From Trichobilharzia regenti (taxonomy: Eukaryota; Platyhelminthes; Trematoda; Strigeidida; Schistosomatidae), in contig OX235262.1 in the NCBI GenBank assembly GCA_944472135.2, positions 165,229,509 through 165,293,508 on the forward strand: a stretch of DNA of 64,000 nucleotides, given 5' to 3'. Of the stretch, positions 11,736-22,784 are shown piece after piece (within the stretch, counting starts at the first letter, position 1; each line of letters begins with the position of its first letter). The position numbers and the translations under genes were made by a program. The notes under the pieces were generated by a model. That model searched no databases. It was not told where the DNA came from and saw only the letters and a program-made list of their open reading frames with translations.

Positions 11736-12194
11736 AAAGTCGTCATATCGTGCGAGTTATTATTTGTATCTTAGGTCAAGGTTAAAATAAGAAGTGATTT
11801 TGGGAGGGCAATAATAATAATATTAGTAATCGTTAACTCTTTCTTGAAAATGAGTCATATATATCTTCTCTTTTTGTTGGCCATTTAAACATTTAAACAA
11901 CCGAGATTAATAAAACAAAACAATAATATATTTTGAAGATTCAGTCATTGGGACTATTGAAGACATCAATCATATTTTTTTTTTGTAATTGTAAATCTCA
12001 GTCTGACTGAGATAAAAATCATTTTGTATTTTTTGCTCTGTATGCGTGTGTGTGTGCGCGCGCTTGTCCCTACACAATGCTTAGAGTAATATTTAATCAT
12101 TTAATCAGAGTATAGTAGTTGTAAAGCGATTCCAGCTTTTTGGAGTTGTATCCAGCATAGTTAGTCGATAGGCATTTGACTTCGTGCAATAAAT
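11736..12194. other. Unannotated spacer
   Basis: Nothing recognised except a short GT/GC-rich tract at 12045-12063. Confidence 0.5.
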
Positions 12195-12320
12195 TTGCTA
12201 GAGGGATTTTGTCTGACTTGGAGCATCCACTTTACCCTCAGCTTTCACCTTGCATCTCCTCCTGTATGATAGCACGTCTAAGTATAAAAATTCTATGATA
12301 CCATACTTCGCACGTATTTT
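12195..12320 (+). repeat. Repeat shared with 45925-46025
   Basis: atccactttaccctcag, caccttgcatctcctcc and the word tataaaaattctatga line up with 45925-46025, where the + frame reads HPLYSQLLPCISSGETRRN and IKYKNST. A C-terminal stretch of this style (HPL...LP, then R and Y residues) is common at the ends of LINE reverse transcriptases, so both may be tails of one LINE. The evidence is weak. Confidence 0.4.
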
Positions 12321-12974
12321 ATGTGATAGTGAAAATAGTGTCAGGCAAGAATTAACTAGCCTCTTTTCATCTAGTAAATAAACAATTTCCTCCATCCATC
12401 CATCCTTATATACCTTCAAGTTTTACTTTTACTATTTCTAGTATATTTATGAACCTGTTGCTTCTTTGTTTTACTCTCATAATTGCAAACACCAACTTAT
12501 CTCCATGACCGCTGTAATCTTTGTTTTTCCCTTCACCATATCATGTAAAGAGAACATTATATTCAATATTTTCAAACATGCTAGGATTTCTATACCGCAT
12601 CGACAATACTGTGTGAAACAAGCCCACGGAAATTTTCACTTGTATTATTATTATTTCCATTTAATATGCTGCACGTTTCTGACATTATCCCTATCGTAAA
12701 AATGGAAAATTTTCTGTGTGATTAATTCTATTTATAATTTGGGGAAATTAGATACAATATTGTGATTAGTGCTGAAAATTCCATTCTATATCACAAGTAC
12801 TGTTTTTGGAATAAAGTAAATTATTATTATTATTAATTTAATTTTTGTGTCGTTTGTCTGGTGTATTGATTATACCTTTATTCCTCGACAGAATTTGAAA
12901 CATGCGCATACTTACGGGAGTTTACGTTGATAATATCAAGTGTCTCCTGAACACTTTCAGCTGTAAGCATCTAG
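12321..12974. other. Unannotated spacer
   Basis: At 12766-12835 the word gctgaaaattccat, then ggaataaagtaaa and (TTA)n, resembles a LINE tail and the SINE-A2 tail. Otherwise nothing is recognised. Confidence 0.4.
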
Positions 12975-13160
12975 TGTTTGGAATGCCATTTGATCTCGTC
13001 AAATGTAAGATGATACTACACAACTGGACCTCACGGCTCCTAGCTTAAAGATAAGCAGTAAAGTGGTTGAATGTATTGACCACTTCATTTATTTGGAAAG
13101 TTGCATCAGCCTCAAGAGACTGACTGCTGACAAAATCTTATCACAGATACAAAATATAGC
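12975..13160 (+). mobile_element. RTE-B fragment, left of a nested PLE
   Basis: Aligns base by base with 42030-42175: aaatgtaagatg, then the frame words for DHFIYLGSCISL against DHFTYLGSCIST. It stops near 13160 where PLE sequence begins. The rest of the same LINE resumes at about 14455. Confidence 0.8.
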
Positions 13161-14462
13161 CTAAAAGACACATTTGACTTCATCGACTCAGTGAAGGATG
13201 TCAACGTGTATGAAAGACACATGATCTCACTAGATGTCGCCTCTCTATTCACAAGTATCCCCCTGACTGAAACAATATGCTTCATTTGTAATTACATAGA
13301 AACCAACAACATAGAAGTTCCTCTCCCATAAACTACCTGAAGGAACTTCTTCTCAGATGCACGTTCAATATCCAGTTCAAATTCAATGGACAATTCAATG
13401 TACAGAAAGATGGAGTAGCCATGGGGTCTCCTCTCGGTCCACTCCTAGCTGACTGTTTCATGGCGAGTCTTAAAAACAACATCCTTGATCCCTTGATAAG
13501 TAAACTGCACTTATACAAGAGATACGTAGATGATACGTTCATAATCTGTGATGAAAAATGTGATTTAGATTCTCTCCTGAAAACCTTCAACGCAGCGCAT
13601 CCATCAATAAGATTCACCTTAGAACGCGAATCGAAAAACGCATTTCCATTCCTCGATGTATTACTCATCAGAAGAGACGACTGTACGATCCAAAGATCGA
13701 TATACCGTAAGCCAACATGGACTGGACAGTTTATCAACTTCCAGAGCTTTGTTCTACTGGCCCGAAAGGGAAACTTGGTACGTACATTGTGCTCAAGGAT
13801 TAGAAAAATCTGCTCGGAAGACACGGTGGAGAAAGAATTAAACTTCTTGCGTGAAACCCTACTAGAGAACGGGTATCCGCCAAGATTCATCGACGAAAAC
13901 GTGAAGGAGAAGCCCCCGGTGTCAAATATCACAACGGTTCCTAAGAAGACTCTCTTCATGAACCTAGAATTCAAAGGTGACATCGCAGCGGAAATTCTCA
14001 GAAACCGCCTTTCAAAAAGTCTGAAGAAGACATTCCCAACAGCCACTCTACGTATAACATTCTCCTGCAGACAGTTAATCCAGTCTAACGTTAAGGACAA
14101 GATACCGCCTTTGGCCACTTCAATGTGTATCAATTCACTTGCTCGTGTGGAGCAAAGTATATCAGTCGTACGCAACGTCAAGTCCACAAACGTATCCTGG
14201 AACACTGCCCAGCTTGGTTAGCCAGAGGAGAAAAGAAGAATAGCAACAGCTCAATCCTCGAACACCTTGTTATCTCCGGACAACGAGCACCCCCACACGA
14301 ATGCTTCACAGTGGTACACAGAGCCCCTCAATATCGTACAAAAGGACTCCGGATACGACATCTGTACATAGCTGAGGCATTAGCTATTCGTGACCTAAAA
14401 CCGGACCTATGCATACAAAAACAGATACAAAAGTCTGGTATGGAATTCGTCAACCTAATCCA
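13161..14462 (+). mobile_element. Penelope-like element, RT plus GIY-YIG, 5'-truncated
   Basis: The best-preserved PLE in the window, lying inside an RTE-B. Coding order: KDTFDFIDS and motif A SLDVASLFTSIP (Asp codon 13233-13235), then a one-base frameshift near 13325, then VAMGSPLGPLLADCFMA and the catalytic YVDD (13523-13534), then FPFLDVLL and YRKPTWTGQFINF. A second frameshift near 14115 precedes the GIY-YIG domain. RT order and the PLE-typical YRKPT motif support the call. The N-terminal part and terminal repeats are missing. Confidence 0.92.
13421..14120 (+). pseudogene. PLE reverse transcriptase core
   Basis: RT of a Penelope-like element, which copies element RNA into DNA at the target. 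The open stretch runs 266 codons from 13421, but the start Met is internal to the RT (MGSPLGPLLAD is motif B), so it is not a real initiation site. Motif A lies upstream in another frame. The YVDD box is intact. After about 14115 the frame leaves the family sequence and the true continuation is the frame opening at 14125. Two frameshifts make it non-functional as read. The 290-codon minus-strand frame across it is a shadow. Confidence 0.88.
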
Positions 14463-14469
14463 CCTCTGA
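14125..14469 (+). pseudogene. PLE GIY-YIG endonuclease domain
   Basis: The frame reads YQFTCSCGAKYISRTQRQVH, KRILEHCPAWLARG, SSILEHLVISG and LYIAEALAIRDLKPDL. These follow the order of the PLE GIY-YIG nuclease: CxCG zinc-ligand-like pair, YIG motif, R of the RxxxR region, then EH. The second glycine is Ser here (YIS instead of YIG), an active-site region change. It is separated from the RT only by a frameshift. The last codons run into RTE-B sequence. Confidence 0.88.
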
Positions 14470-14775
14470 CGTAGACGTGATGTGTGGCTATCGATTAAAG
14501 GATGTGTGTACTATGCAGCAGTTCACCCTGTCATCCTTTATGACTGTGACAGGCATGACCACTGAGAGTGGGACACATGAAAAGACTAGCTCAGGTTGGT
14601 TGTTTTTCTGTGTTACTTTTCTTTCTCCATAACATTTCTGCTTATAATCGTTCTTTCGAACTTATTTCTTCCCTTTCACCTTTCTTTGTGTGTGCTACAT
14701 GAAGCATGGCATCTTGAACTGCTGCATTTCTTCTGTTTAAAGTTCTGTGTTGGAACCATTCAGTTGTCTATCATT
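14455..14775 (+). mobile_element. RTE-B fragment, right of the nested PLE
   Basis: Resumes the interrupted LINE. The frame words IHL, stop, RRRD, WLSIKGCVYYAAVHPVILYD match LHHLRRRRD and RLSTKGRVYCSSVRSV at 42210-42290. An internal deletion then jumps to the 3' UTR (about 14595-14775, ending caaagttctg-like ttaaagttctgtgttggaacc). Confidence 0.78.
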
Positions 14776-15068
14776 TTACAAGGAGGATCAAAACTGTGAT
14801 CAGAAATGAAAATCATTTTTTTTGCATTATTTTTCATTCATAAGACATTCATAAGAGTCCCGAAAAAATATGAAGAGTTGGTTAGACTTTTAAATGTATC
14901 GACACAGTGGATATTTCAATGTATCAGTCAGTTAACTCAACCAAATGCTCAGTAGCTTTACTTCTAAAGTGAACAGCTATCAGAGTGAAGTGCAAATCAA
15001 ATCCAGTGGTAGTCAGATCTGTATAGCTCAGTCAGTCATAAAAAAGATTAAAACAAAAAAGAGTATGT
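14776..15068. other. Unannotated spacer
   Basis: Nothing recognised. Confidence 0.5.
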
Positions 15069-15225
15069 TCGAGGATTTCATCATGAGGTGACATCGGTTA
15101 GAGAACCATTGGAAAACCAGCTGGAAATACTGGACAGCTGTTTTGTCCTAGTTTTTGGTTCCCTAACCGATGTCGACCTATGGTTAAATCCTCCAACAAA
15201 TAAAATAAAATCCCTACAGACTAAT
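15069..15225. mobile_element. SINE-B 3' ends as an inverted pair
   Basis: Arm 1 at 15072-15107 (aggatttcatcatgag... gttagagaacc) and arm 2 at 15156-15195 are inverted copies of the SINE-B 3' region. Between them lies the ribozyme 3' part (tggacagctgttttgtccta). The tRNA heads are missing. The word tccctacagactaa after arm 2 is the family's terminal sequence. Confidence 0.75.
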
Positions 15226-15990
15226 GCATGAAATAAAGTACGTATTTTTCAGTTAGATCCTCATCTTTGGGTCTGCTCTGACATATATATGTATATGTAT
15301 ATACATAATTTTTAATACAATGCAGAAAATTCCGCCGTCTAGTGACGATAAGATTAATCAATATCAACTTGTCAGGGGGTTGATAACCAACTAAAAAAAT
15401 TAACGCAAACAATTAAGAGGTAGACATGATTACAGTAAGTGGATTGCGTAATCCATAATTTGGGAAAAATAAGGAGTAATTAATAAATGAGTGACTGTTC
15501 AACCTGATTACGTAACGTGTAATTAAAGAGGAAACAGTCAGAAAAGCAAAATAATATGAACAATGATAACTCGTATAAAGCTTTGGGAAAAGGAGAAATT
15601 GTTAGGTTTTTAAATTTACATTACGATGGCCAAGGTAAGGAAAGTGTCTGTTTGACTTTTGCAGGTAGACTCCAAAGGCATTAGGTGTATGTAGAAGACA
15701 AACTTGAGAAATAAAATTAGTGTTGGTCAGAATCTGATATACAACTTTAAATACTTTATGCTTGCTCACTGTCTACAAAGTGTGCTAACATTGGACTATG
15801 AACAGATGTGGTTTGATCCTTGCTTAACCATGCAGCATAATGTTTAGAAATCCAATAATGAACCTGCCTGATCGTGTGCCCAATGTAACTAGCTCCACAA
15901 GAGTGATTAGACTGGTAGGTACACATAGGGCAGGCGAAATTAAGTGGTTTGTTCTTATTCTTCGGACGTAAAATCATAGCAGTTGTGAAG
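15226..15990 (-). mobile_element. Penelope-like element relic, minus strand
   Basis: Sister of the element at 8030-9240. The GIY-YIG remnant is at 15756-15977. Its downstream 3' region at 15226-15640 matches the inverted ends of that element (ttagatcctcatctttggg, caacttgtcaggggg and gattacgtaacgtg words). It is truncated upstream and no RT remains. Confidence 0.78.
15756..15977 (-). pseudogene. PLE GIY-YIG endonuclease remnant
   Basis: The minus frame reads CTYQSNHSCGASYIGHTIRQ, then VHYWISKHYAAWLSKD and MLAHFVDSEQ. This is the nuclease domain of the same PLE lineage as 8536-8886, and here the AWL codons are intact. After the stop at 15756 the family continues in another frame (KVFKVVYQI, VCLLHTPNAFG), so there is a frameshift. 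A fragment only, without RT. Confidence 0.82.
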
Positions 15991-17835
15991 AGAAACAGTG
16001 TACCTCTGCTGTATTCAGTGCTTTTTTAACTGCATTCTTCAGGCACTGTGTTACTATTTGACTGGTTTTATCACTAAGAAACTGAAGTTTCATGAAAAAT
16101 AGCTGTGTTCAAAGCTGATGCCAGACTGACTTGCCAGGAGTTAAATTCATATTTTTATCAAGTAATTCAACCGATAATCTTCATCTCCTCACTGAGACAG
16201 TCATCTGAACAAATTATCCTAGCTTTATGTACCGAAAACTTTATCAAGTTTCGTTTATATTTCAAAGGTGCAAAACTCAAAACATGAGTGTACTGACCCT
16301 TTCGTTGTAGTTTTCCTCTGTACACTTGCTCTTTATGTACCATCCTAACATTCTGTTATAGATTTCTTCACGTTACTGTCACGTAAACTTGTAGCCATCA
16401 TGTTATCGGTTCACATACTAAATAAATAGAAGGATGAGAACTAGACATTCACATACATGTCTCAACAAAACTTTTATGTAATGTTTTATCATACAAGAAG
16501 TTTAGAGGAGTTATTAAAATAGCACGTAGCAAAATAGTTACTCTTTCGACTGTATGAATATTATGACATTTTTTCCGAAAATATACTCTCAGGGTGTTTG
16601 TGAACTTATATATTTATACTAATAAAAAAAGCAGCATATATCAAAAAGTATCGAGAATGCTTAAACAAATGAAGAAGGCACAAAAACATGTCACATCTCC
16701 TGTTGGGGAAAAATAATTAACTGTTATAACAGATATTATTCTATTTCTGTCTCATTCACGTAAAGCACTGTACGATTTCCTTCATTTGAGTAAATTATTG
16801 ACAATCAATCTATATGAAGGTGGGTTTTTGTCATAAGGGAACATCAGTTAAACTTAGTTCGAAGTAGAACCAATAGTCTAGAAGTCTGGAACTAAAATTA
16901 AACATCTTCCTTAGTTGATGTGATTTTAGATGAATTATTGCTAGCTCAGAAAAAAATCAATATTAACTTTTATCCTTTTACGTTCCCTATGTGAAGGACC
17001 TAATCTAGTAGCGGTTGAGCAGTTGTTAAGAAATAATCATGATTATACATGTGTTAAGTACACGGGAGATTCTATATTCAAGTGTACTGTAACAGTAATG
17101 ACAGAACACAACAAGATATGAAAGATTATTGACTAAGAGAGTTTACAACACAAACTAGTAGTACCATCTTTTAAAAGCACGAACTTCGTTTCCTCCTCAA
17201 AATAAGCAGTTGCATGTTTACAGTCAAACGAAGTGCTAACAAATCAATCAGAAGCTAAGAATTCCTCGCGGTGTAATGAAATCACTAGGGATAGAAATTA
17301 TGGTTGGAACTGCAAATATGATGTTTTGTGATCATATAACACATAGCCGAATGTAATGTGAATTCACAACTTATCACAGAATTTGAAGAATGAAGTTGTA
17401 TGTATAAGCGAACTAAACAGAATTTCACTTAGTGAAAAGGCCAAGGAAACAGGCTTTCTGATACCTCCAAATGCCTTTAAATGGCCAGAATATCACTGCC
17501 CCTCCATCAATCATATTGCCATTAAAAACTGTTTATGATTATTGAAGTTTCTGACTCTTTTCTCTCATTATTTCACCGACAACTTGAGAGAACAAATTAT
17601 GGATGGAGTGAAGTGAAAGTATAACGAAGTCACATTAGCTGGTGGCAATTACAACTTCATAATGGTAATTTTAAAGTTTATCTGTAATAGGAGCGTTGCC
17701 TAATACACCAATCAGTGCTCTCCCTATTTTACGGTTGATGAAACAACAAAATTATCCTTACTTCTTATCACTTTTAGTCTGTTGTTCTGTAGCTTTGCTA
17801 GACATTAATAGTATTTAGATATTTTCAAGAGTTAG
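15991..17835. other. Unannotated spacer, about 1.8 kb
   Basis: No gene, RNA or repeat could be supported. Open frames are short and without motifs. Confidence 0.5.
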
Positions 17836-18125
17836 TTTGTAGAGATTTGATTTGTTTCACATTTGACTGGGGATTGATATCCGCAAGAGAACCGTTGAAA
17901 ACCATCAGAGAGAACTAGATGACATTTCGTAATTTGAAACTCAACAGAATTCAGTCGGCTCCCGACGGTTGAATGGTCTGTCAGCTTCCCATATGACTAG
18001 AAGGTTCGAGAATCGGGACCCAATGGGTGCTTACTGTCGATGAGTCCCAAACCGTGGTGAAAACGCTGTCCAGTGCTGCTTGGCTTTCACTGTTTTGCTA
18101 ACTCATATCAAATCCCTAACAGCTA
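17836..18125 (+). mobile_element. SINE-B, with an inverted 3' piece at its left
   Basis: 17836-17925 is a minus-direction SINE-B 3' end (gatttgatttg..., aagagaaccgttgaaaacca). 17955-18125 is a plus copy with B-box-like aaggttcgagaatc at 18001, a ribozyme-like block at 18036-18072 and the family 3' end. The pair is head to head. Confidence 0.65.
18036..18072 (+). ncRNA. SINE-B hammerhead-like block, degraded
   Basis: Reads GUCGAUGAGUCCC, a loop, then GGUGAAAACGCUGUCC. The core CUGANGA has become UCGAUGA-like and the stem II partner has changed. Probably inactive. Confidence 0.5.
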
Positions 18126-18169
18126 ACAGCTGAGAATTAATCTGAGGATCACTAGAGACTGGCTATAGG

Positions 18170-18495
18170 ACGACGTTGCATGCAGTTCGAGTGAGAATTC
18201 ATGACCAGCGCGATCCATCCGGTTGGGAGGGAGGACAAATACTGGTTGATAACACTGGTTGATGGTCACATTAAATTCACGAATCGGTAGAAACTAGAAT
18301 TCATAGGCATCTGAGTCGGCTCCTAGTATATGAACTGTCTACGGGCTTGTCTTGTAACCAGGAAGTCCTGGACTCGAGCTCCAGTGGAGGCTACTGTGAT
18401 GAGTCCCAAACAGGACGAAATGGTTGTCCAGTACTCACAGCTGATTTTCAATGATTTTCTAACTGATATCAATCTATGGCCAAACCTGAAACATA
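18170..18495 (+). mobile_element. SINE-B, plus strand
   Basis: Runs from the mid-body (18180-18250, sharing cgcgatccat... gaggacaaatactgg words with 54040-54090) through the tRNA-like head (18315-18380, B box ctggactcgagctcc). It continues through the ribozyme block to the 3' end near 18490 (tttctaactgatatcaatc). Confidence 0.72.
18396..18433 (+). ncRNA. SINE-B hammerhead-like block
   Basis: Reads GUGAUGAGUCCCAAACAGGA, then CGAAAUGGUUGUCC. Stem II (GUCC/GGAC) and the GAAA segment are present. The first core base is G in place of C, which should block cleavage. Confidence 0.6.
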
Positions 18496-18784
18496 TATTT
18501 AGATAATTGTTGTACTCATAGTTACATGCTTTCCATCCACCGAGCAATCGAACCGATAACTTATACTTTATCCCGCATGAATCCAAACTAGAATTACTTT
18601 GTCCTTCGGGATTAAAATCCAGAAGGAAACATGCTTCCTAGTTTCCATTACCGGCTACTATTGAATAAAAATCGAAGACCTGACTGTAGACAATATAAAA
18701 GCGACTGAACAAACAGACTATGTCTCAGCAAAACGTTGTCAGTTCACTTCTGTAATCCATTAAGTGAAAAATATAAAATCCTAA

Positions 18785-19021
18785 TTATTATTTATTTTAT
18801 TCCTTTAAGTTTACGGTGGAACCTAGGACTTCAAGCTAGAGGCTTGAAGTTTCATTAGTTCTGGTATTTATTTTTACAAGAGGAGGTTGCTAGCCTCATG
18901 CCCAACCTTCCATCTACTTGGCTTAGCTAGGTGAAGGAGTGCGTTGGCCGGGTATTGAACCTCGAATCACATGCATGGATGGTGAGCATTCTACCACTGT
19001 GCCACCGACCCACACATAAAT
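18785..19021 (-). mobile_element. SINE-A, minus strand
   Basis: Has the 3' end (attcctttaagttt...ggtggaacctagg), the gaggttgctagcctcatgcccaacc body and a head ending tgccaccgaccc. tcctaat at 18779-18785 and 19022-19028 fits a short target duplication. Confidence 0.88.
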
Positions 19022-20224
19022 TCCTAATGACTACTGTAAATTAGATGTTTACATACCTTTTTTGTTACTGAAAGTAAAGCGGAAGTAACGTTAGACATGT
19101 GTCATATGGTCATTACTCTGGCCTATCAGCAAAGACTAATCTTCAATCTTATGACTGTATTTATGAGGCTAAACTGACATTTTATTCTTATTTTTTGAAC
19201 TTTAAGGATAAAAAGAGCTGGAAACCACCCACAGTATCTCTACCATCAGTATTAAAGACGGAATAATATATAAAATTATCAAAAGACATCACATGTAATC
19301 AGGGATGTTTATGCAGAGTAATTTATCGTACTCCTATTTATTCATTTATTTTCACAGTATGCGCATATACAAAGGTCACACATAATGCGATAGCTGGAAA
19401 ATATTCAAATAGCAGTCAGCTGACTTGTAGGTTTTTACAATATGCTGTTCATCATTGTCACTTTGATTAATATTCGACAATAAAAATAGAATTGCTTATT
19501 TATTCTTTGTACACCTCATTCCGTTTTCATGATTTCGTCTTATTTTGTTTACATTAATGAAATCGTTTAAGCATAATTATACATCATACATCAGTTTACA
19601 TTCAAATGCTAAACATACATATCGATATATGACTATTTATATAATCACTTAGACTAATCATTGTCATAGAGGAATTAAAAAGGGACTAAGAAAACTACCT
19701 TAAAAATAAAACATAAAAATGTCAGCTCATGATGAAGTCCTGAAACCAATCAAATCCCTACAAACCAACACTTGAAAACATAAAAATGTCAATATAATTA
19801 AATTGTCGATTAGAAAAGGTGTTTGGAAGTGGAAGTGACATTTATAGGGTGACAATCAGGCGTCTTATCCAATAGTTTAAGTGATTTTTGAATTAGTAGT
19901 ATCACAATTGCCAATAAAATTACGTAAACAGTTTTTTTTTTGACATTGACATTATGGATGCTGACATCATACAGCAGACGAAGAACAACTTCCTCATATC
20001 GTTAGTACACATAAAGAACAATAAAACTCACTAACATCGTGCAAATTTAGGCACTAAAATATGGGCATTAAATTAACTGTGTGAAGTAACAAGCCTGCGT
20101 AGAAGCATACAGTAAAGTAGGTGGAACAAAATCCTAATTCTATCCGAATATCAACTGCTTAAATCCAGTCATTTCATCTCCAAAAGTCATAGAATCCCTA
20201 TGTTTTTCCCTAAGGCGTTATCAA
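19022..20224. other. Spacer with a small SINE-B 3' end
   Basis: 19722-19780 repeats the SINE-B terminal words (tcatgatgaagtcctgaaacc, aatccctacaaaccaacact). The rest is unrecognised AT-rich DNA. Confidence 0.55.
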
Positions 20225-20500
20225 TAAAAGACAATTTAACTTGAAGTAAATCGATCGATCATGACTGGTAATGGAATTCAAGATGAGCGCTTCGCCCTAT
20301 TTGGGACTCGTCACCTGGATGTACCTGCATTCCCCAGTCAGTGAGTGATTGCATCTCAACTGAGGCTCGAACCCAGTACCCATCGCTTCAAGTTAAACAG
20401 TCAGACGTCGTCGAAGCAACTGGAAAAGGAGCCGTTATGTCAACCTGAGGCCGAGCCCTTCGGTTCCATCAGTCAACGGGAAAGTCCAAATTAAATCAAA
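20225..20500. mobile_element. SINE-D (Smalpha-like) inverted composite
   Basis: 20225-20395 is a minus copy with the ribozyme block. About 20400-20500 is a 3' end in the plus direction (gtcaacctgaggc..., gtcaacgggaaagtcc), lining up with 21200-21245. The two halves thus point in opposite directions, as in the SINE-B pairs. Confidence 0.7.
20273..20331 (-). ncRNA. Decayed Smalpha-type hammerhead ribozyme
   Basis: On the minus strand: GCAGGUACAUCCAG, GUGACGAGUCCCAAAUAGGG, CGAAGCGC, then UUGAAUUCCAUUACC. Loop sequences CAGGUACAUCC and CCCAAAUAGG match the known schistosome satellite hammerhead. Core base C is G, and the GAAA segment is GAAG. Inactive by inspection. Confidence 0.75.
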
Positions 20501-20590
20501 TTAAAAAAAACAATTTAGCCAAGAAAATTTCCATTGTCCACGAAGTCATCTTTAAAGGCTGCACAATTGTATTTATAACTACAAAATACT
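20501..20590 (+). repeat. PLE-type terminal repeat, solo copy
   Basis: ccaagaaaatttcc, cacgaagtcatctttaaagg and ttgtatttataact follow the same order as 46026-46085 (ttttctttatc, gacgaaatcatcttc, cgtatttata). No coding sequence is nearby. Confidence 0.5.
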
Positions 20591-20940
20591 TGTAGCAGTC
20601 TATTAGATTTATAGGAGGATGACACAACTGATATAACTACTCAGAAGTGGCTTCTAAAGATAGAAAAATTACTCAGTGGTCAACAACACAACAGGAGTAA
20701 GGGCTTAAAATTTGATAAGTTGGGGATAGTTATTAGACGAGAATCAAGAAGCGTAGTTGCGTGTCTGCGTGTCAGGTGTAAAGAAGTCGAGAAAAATACT
20801 GAGTAAAATAAACAAAAGGAACATGTTGGAGTGTTAGTAGTGAATTAACTACTAAAAATAAAAGTATACAAATAAGTCGAACATTTCAGTCCGATCAACC
20901 AACAGGAAACTCAAAGTTGTACTAAAAGTAAATAAAAACT
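20591..20940. other. Unannotated spacer
   Basis: 20890-20925 (atcaaccaacaggaaactc) may be a second SINE-D end. Nothing else is seen. Confidence 0.4.
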
Positions 20941-21248
20941 GACACCTCAAGCACTAGAGGTGACTCTCGTGGCCCAATTGGACTAGTCGATGACGCCCCT
21001 GGCGTTTGAACTAATGGGTACAGAGTTCAATCCTTAGTGGGAACAACATCACTCACTAGGGAATGCAGATATAGTCAGCTGATAAGTTCGAAATAGGACG
21101 AAATGCACATCGTGGATTCCACTGCCAGTCGCCGTGCTCCAGATTATTTCAAGTCAGTCTTCAGACATCATGGAAACATCTGCACTAGGCGTTGACATGT
21201 CAACAGTGGTCAAACTTTTCGATTCAATCGATCAACGGGAAAATAAAA
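20941..21248 (+). mobile_element. SINE-D (Smalpha-like), plus strand
   Basis: Most complete copy of this family. The tRNA-like head is at 20960-21035 (ggcccaattggactagtcg; B box agagttcaatcc). The ribozyme block is at 21067-21124. The 3' end is gatcaacgggaaaat. Confidence 0.78.
21067..21124 (+). ncRNA. Smalpha-type hammerhead ribozyme, G8 mutated
   Basis: GAUAUAGUCAG, CUGAUAAGUUCGAAAUAGGA, CGAAAUGCACAUC, then GUGGAUUCCACUG. The overall layout is that of the schistosome satellite hammerhead. Core CUGAUGA reads CUGAUAA, which loses G8, a key catalytic base of the hammerhead. Cleavage is not expected. Confidence 0.75.
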
Positions 21249-22368
21249 ACTGAATAAGTAGGAAAAAGCTTAAGACCGTGGTAAAACATGAGACTGAACA
21301 AACCTTTTCTGCACACTGAGTTCAAGATTATACAAACAAACTGCTAGTGCTCCCACGATACTTTTAAGTACTATCCTTAGGCTCACACAATGAATCAGCG
21401 TACTACTATAGTTTATAACCAATTAAATCTAGTCTTCATATAGTCTTCCAGTCACCAACTATTTCAATATTCATTGTTAATTTATACTATCGAGTAGAAG
21501 AATTTTTAAACCCCATAATTGTATTAATTATTACCTTTATCTTTCAAGTAACTTACTGTTAGAACTGCATTAATGGATAATTCTGCTTATAGTAGAGAGG
21601 ACTGAGGAATATAAATCAGACACCACAAGGTAAATAAATTCTCAGTTAAAACTTTTAAGAAAAGCACAAGTTTGTACATTTTTCATTCAAGTGTACAGCA
21701 TATTTCTAAGTTATTGAACAATTGACAAAATAAAAGGTAAAAAAATATATATTTAATGCCTACTAATAGATGACTCATACTTAGAAGAACAATCATCATT
21801 ATTATTATGCTGATGATGATGATGTTGACGCTAGCCCTACTGATATTAGGAACAGTTGAAGAGGAAAAAAAAGTGTCTTCCCCCCACCGCTCTTCTTTTC
21901 TTTTGTGTCATGGTAGTGTTTGTGGAATTGTAAAACAGTAAACAGTTGTTACTTTTAGTATGCCTGTTCTTTTTATCTTTTTGTCGTTGCTAACATTAAT
22001 AGAAATAGTGGATAATAGTAACTGTTTTTTTTTCTGGAATACCTTGGGAAATTAACGACAACAGCAAAAAAAACGCGGTTAATATAAATCTTCATAATGA
22101 ACATAGCTGTGTATGTAGTGTGCATGTAAATGTTTAACGCATGATTCAACCCGTTGGAGCAAGCAATCACACAACTTATCATCATATAATTTATTTAAAT
22201 GGAGAGATATTCAACAAGAAAATCAATGAAAAACCCTAGGGAATTTCAAAATTTCGATGTTGCTAGGATCATAAATTTTGACTAAGTTGTTCATACACTT
22301 TAGAACTGGATATGCCCAAAAGAAGTTAGATTTACTTAACTTTCTCACCTAGAGAAGATTGATCATTA
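21249..22368. other. Unannotated spacer, about 1.1 kb
   Basis: Short gatgatgatg run at 21811-21823. No gene recognised. Confidence 0.5.
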
Positions 22369-22475
22369 GATGACATCAGTTAGAGAGCCAATGAAAAACA
22401 AGTATCCGTGACCCCACCAGGGATTAAATTCCCTGGTTTTTAGTGGCTCTTTTGCTGAAGTCAGTTAGTGACCAG
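22369..22475. mobile_element. SINE-B 3' ends as an inverted pair
   Basis: gacatcagttagagagcc at 22371-22390 and its inverted counterpart ggctcttttgctgaagtc at about 22443-22461 enclose about 50 bases. A short remnant of the fold-back arrangement seen elsewhere. Confidence 0.6.
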
Positions 22476-22784
22476 TCTTAAAATCAATCATATTCCTTCA
22501 GGTCAACATTTGGAACCACCTAGATAAGTTTTCATATAAATGTGATAAGATTTAGACTTCACCCTTCTCAGCAGTCATACGCACAAGGTATATATCAAAT
22601 TTTGAGGAGACGATGCGATTTTAGAAACTATTTTCCGTGATTAAATCATTTAGGTTAGACCAAAAGCGTTTACCTCAAGCAGTTATTCAGACAACGTAAA
22701 CTATTATTATTGAAATCTTGTGATTAGTGCCTTGGTCACTACTGAGTGGAGCATACGGATTCAACGATAAACTTCAATTTCACT

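Noticed and set aside
13333..14205. 290-codon open frame on the minus strand
   Set aside because: It lies opposite the PLE reverse transcriptase, whose plus frame has clear RT motifs. The minus frame has none.
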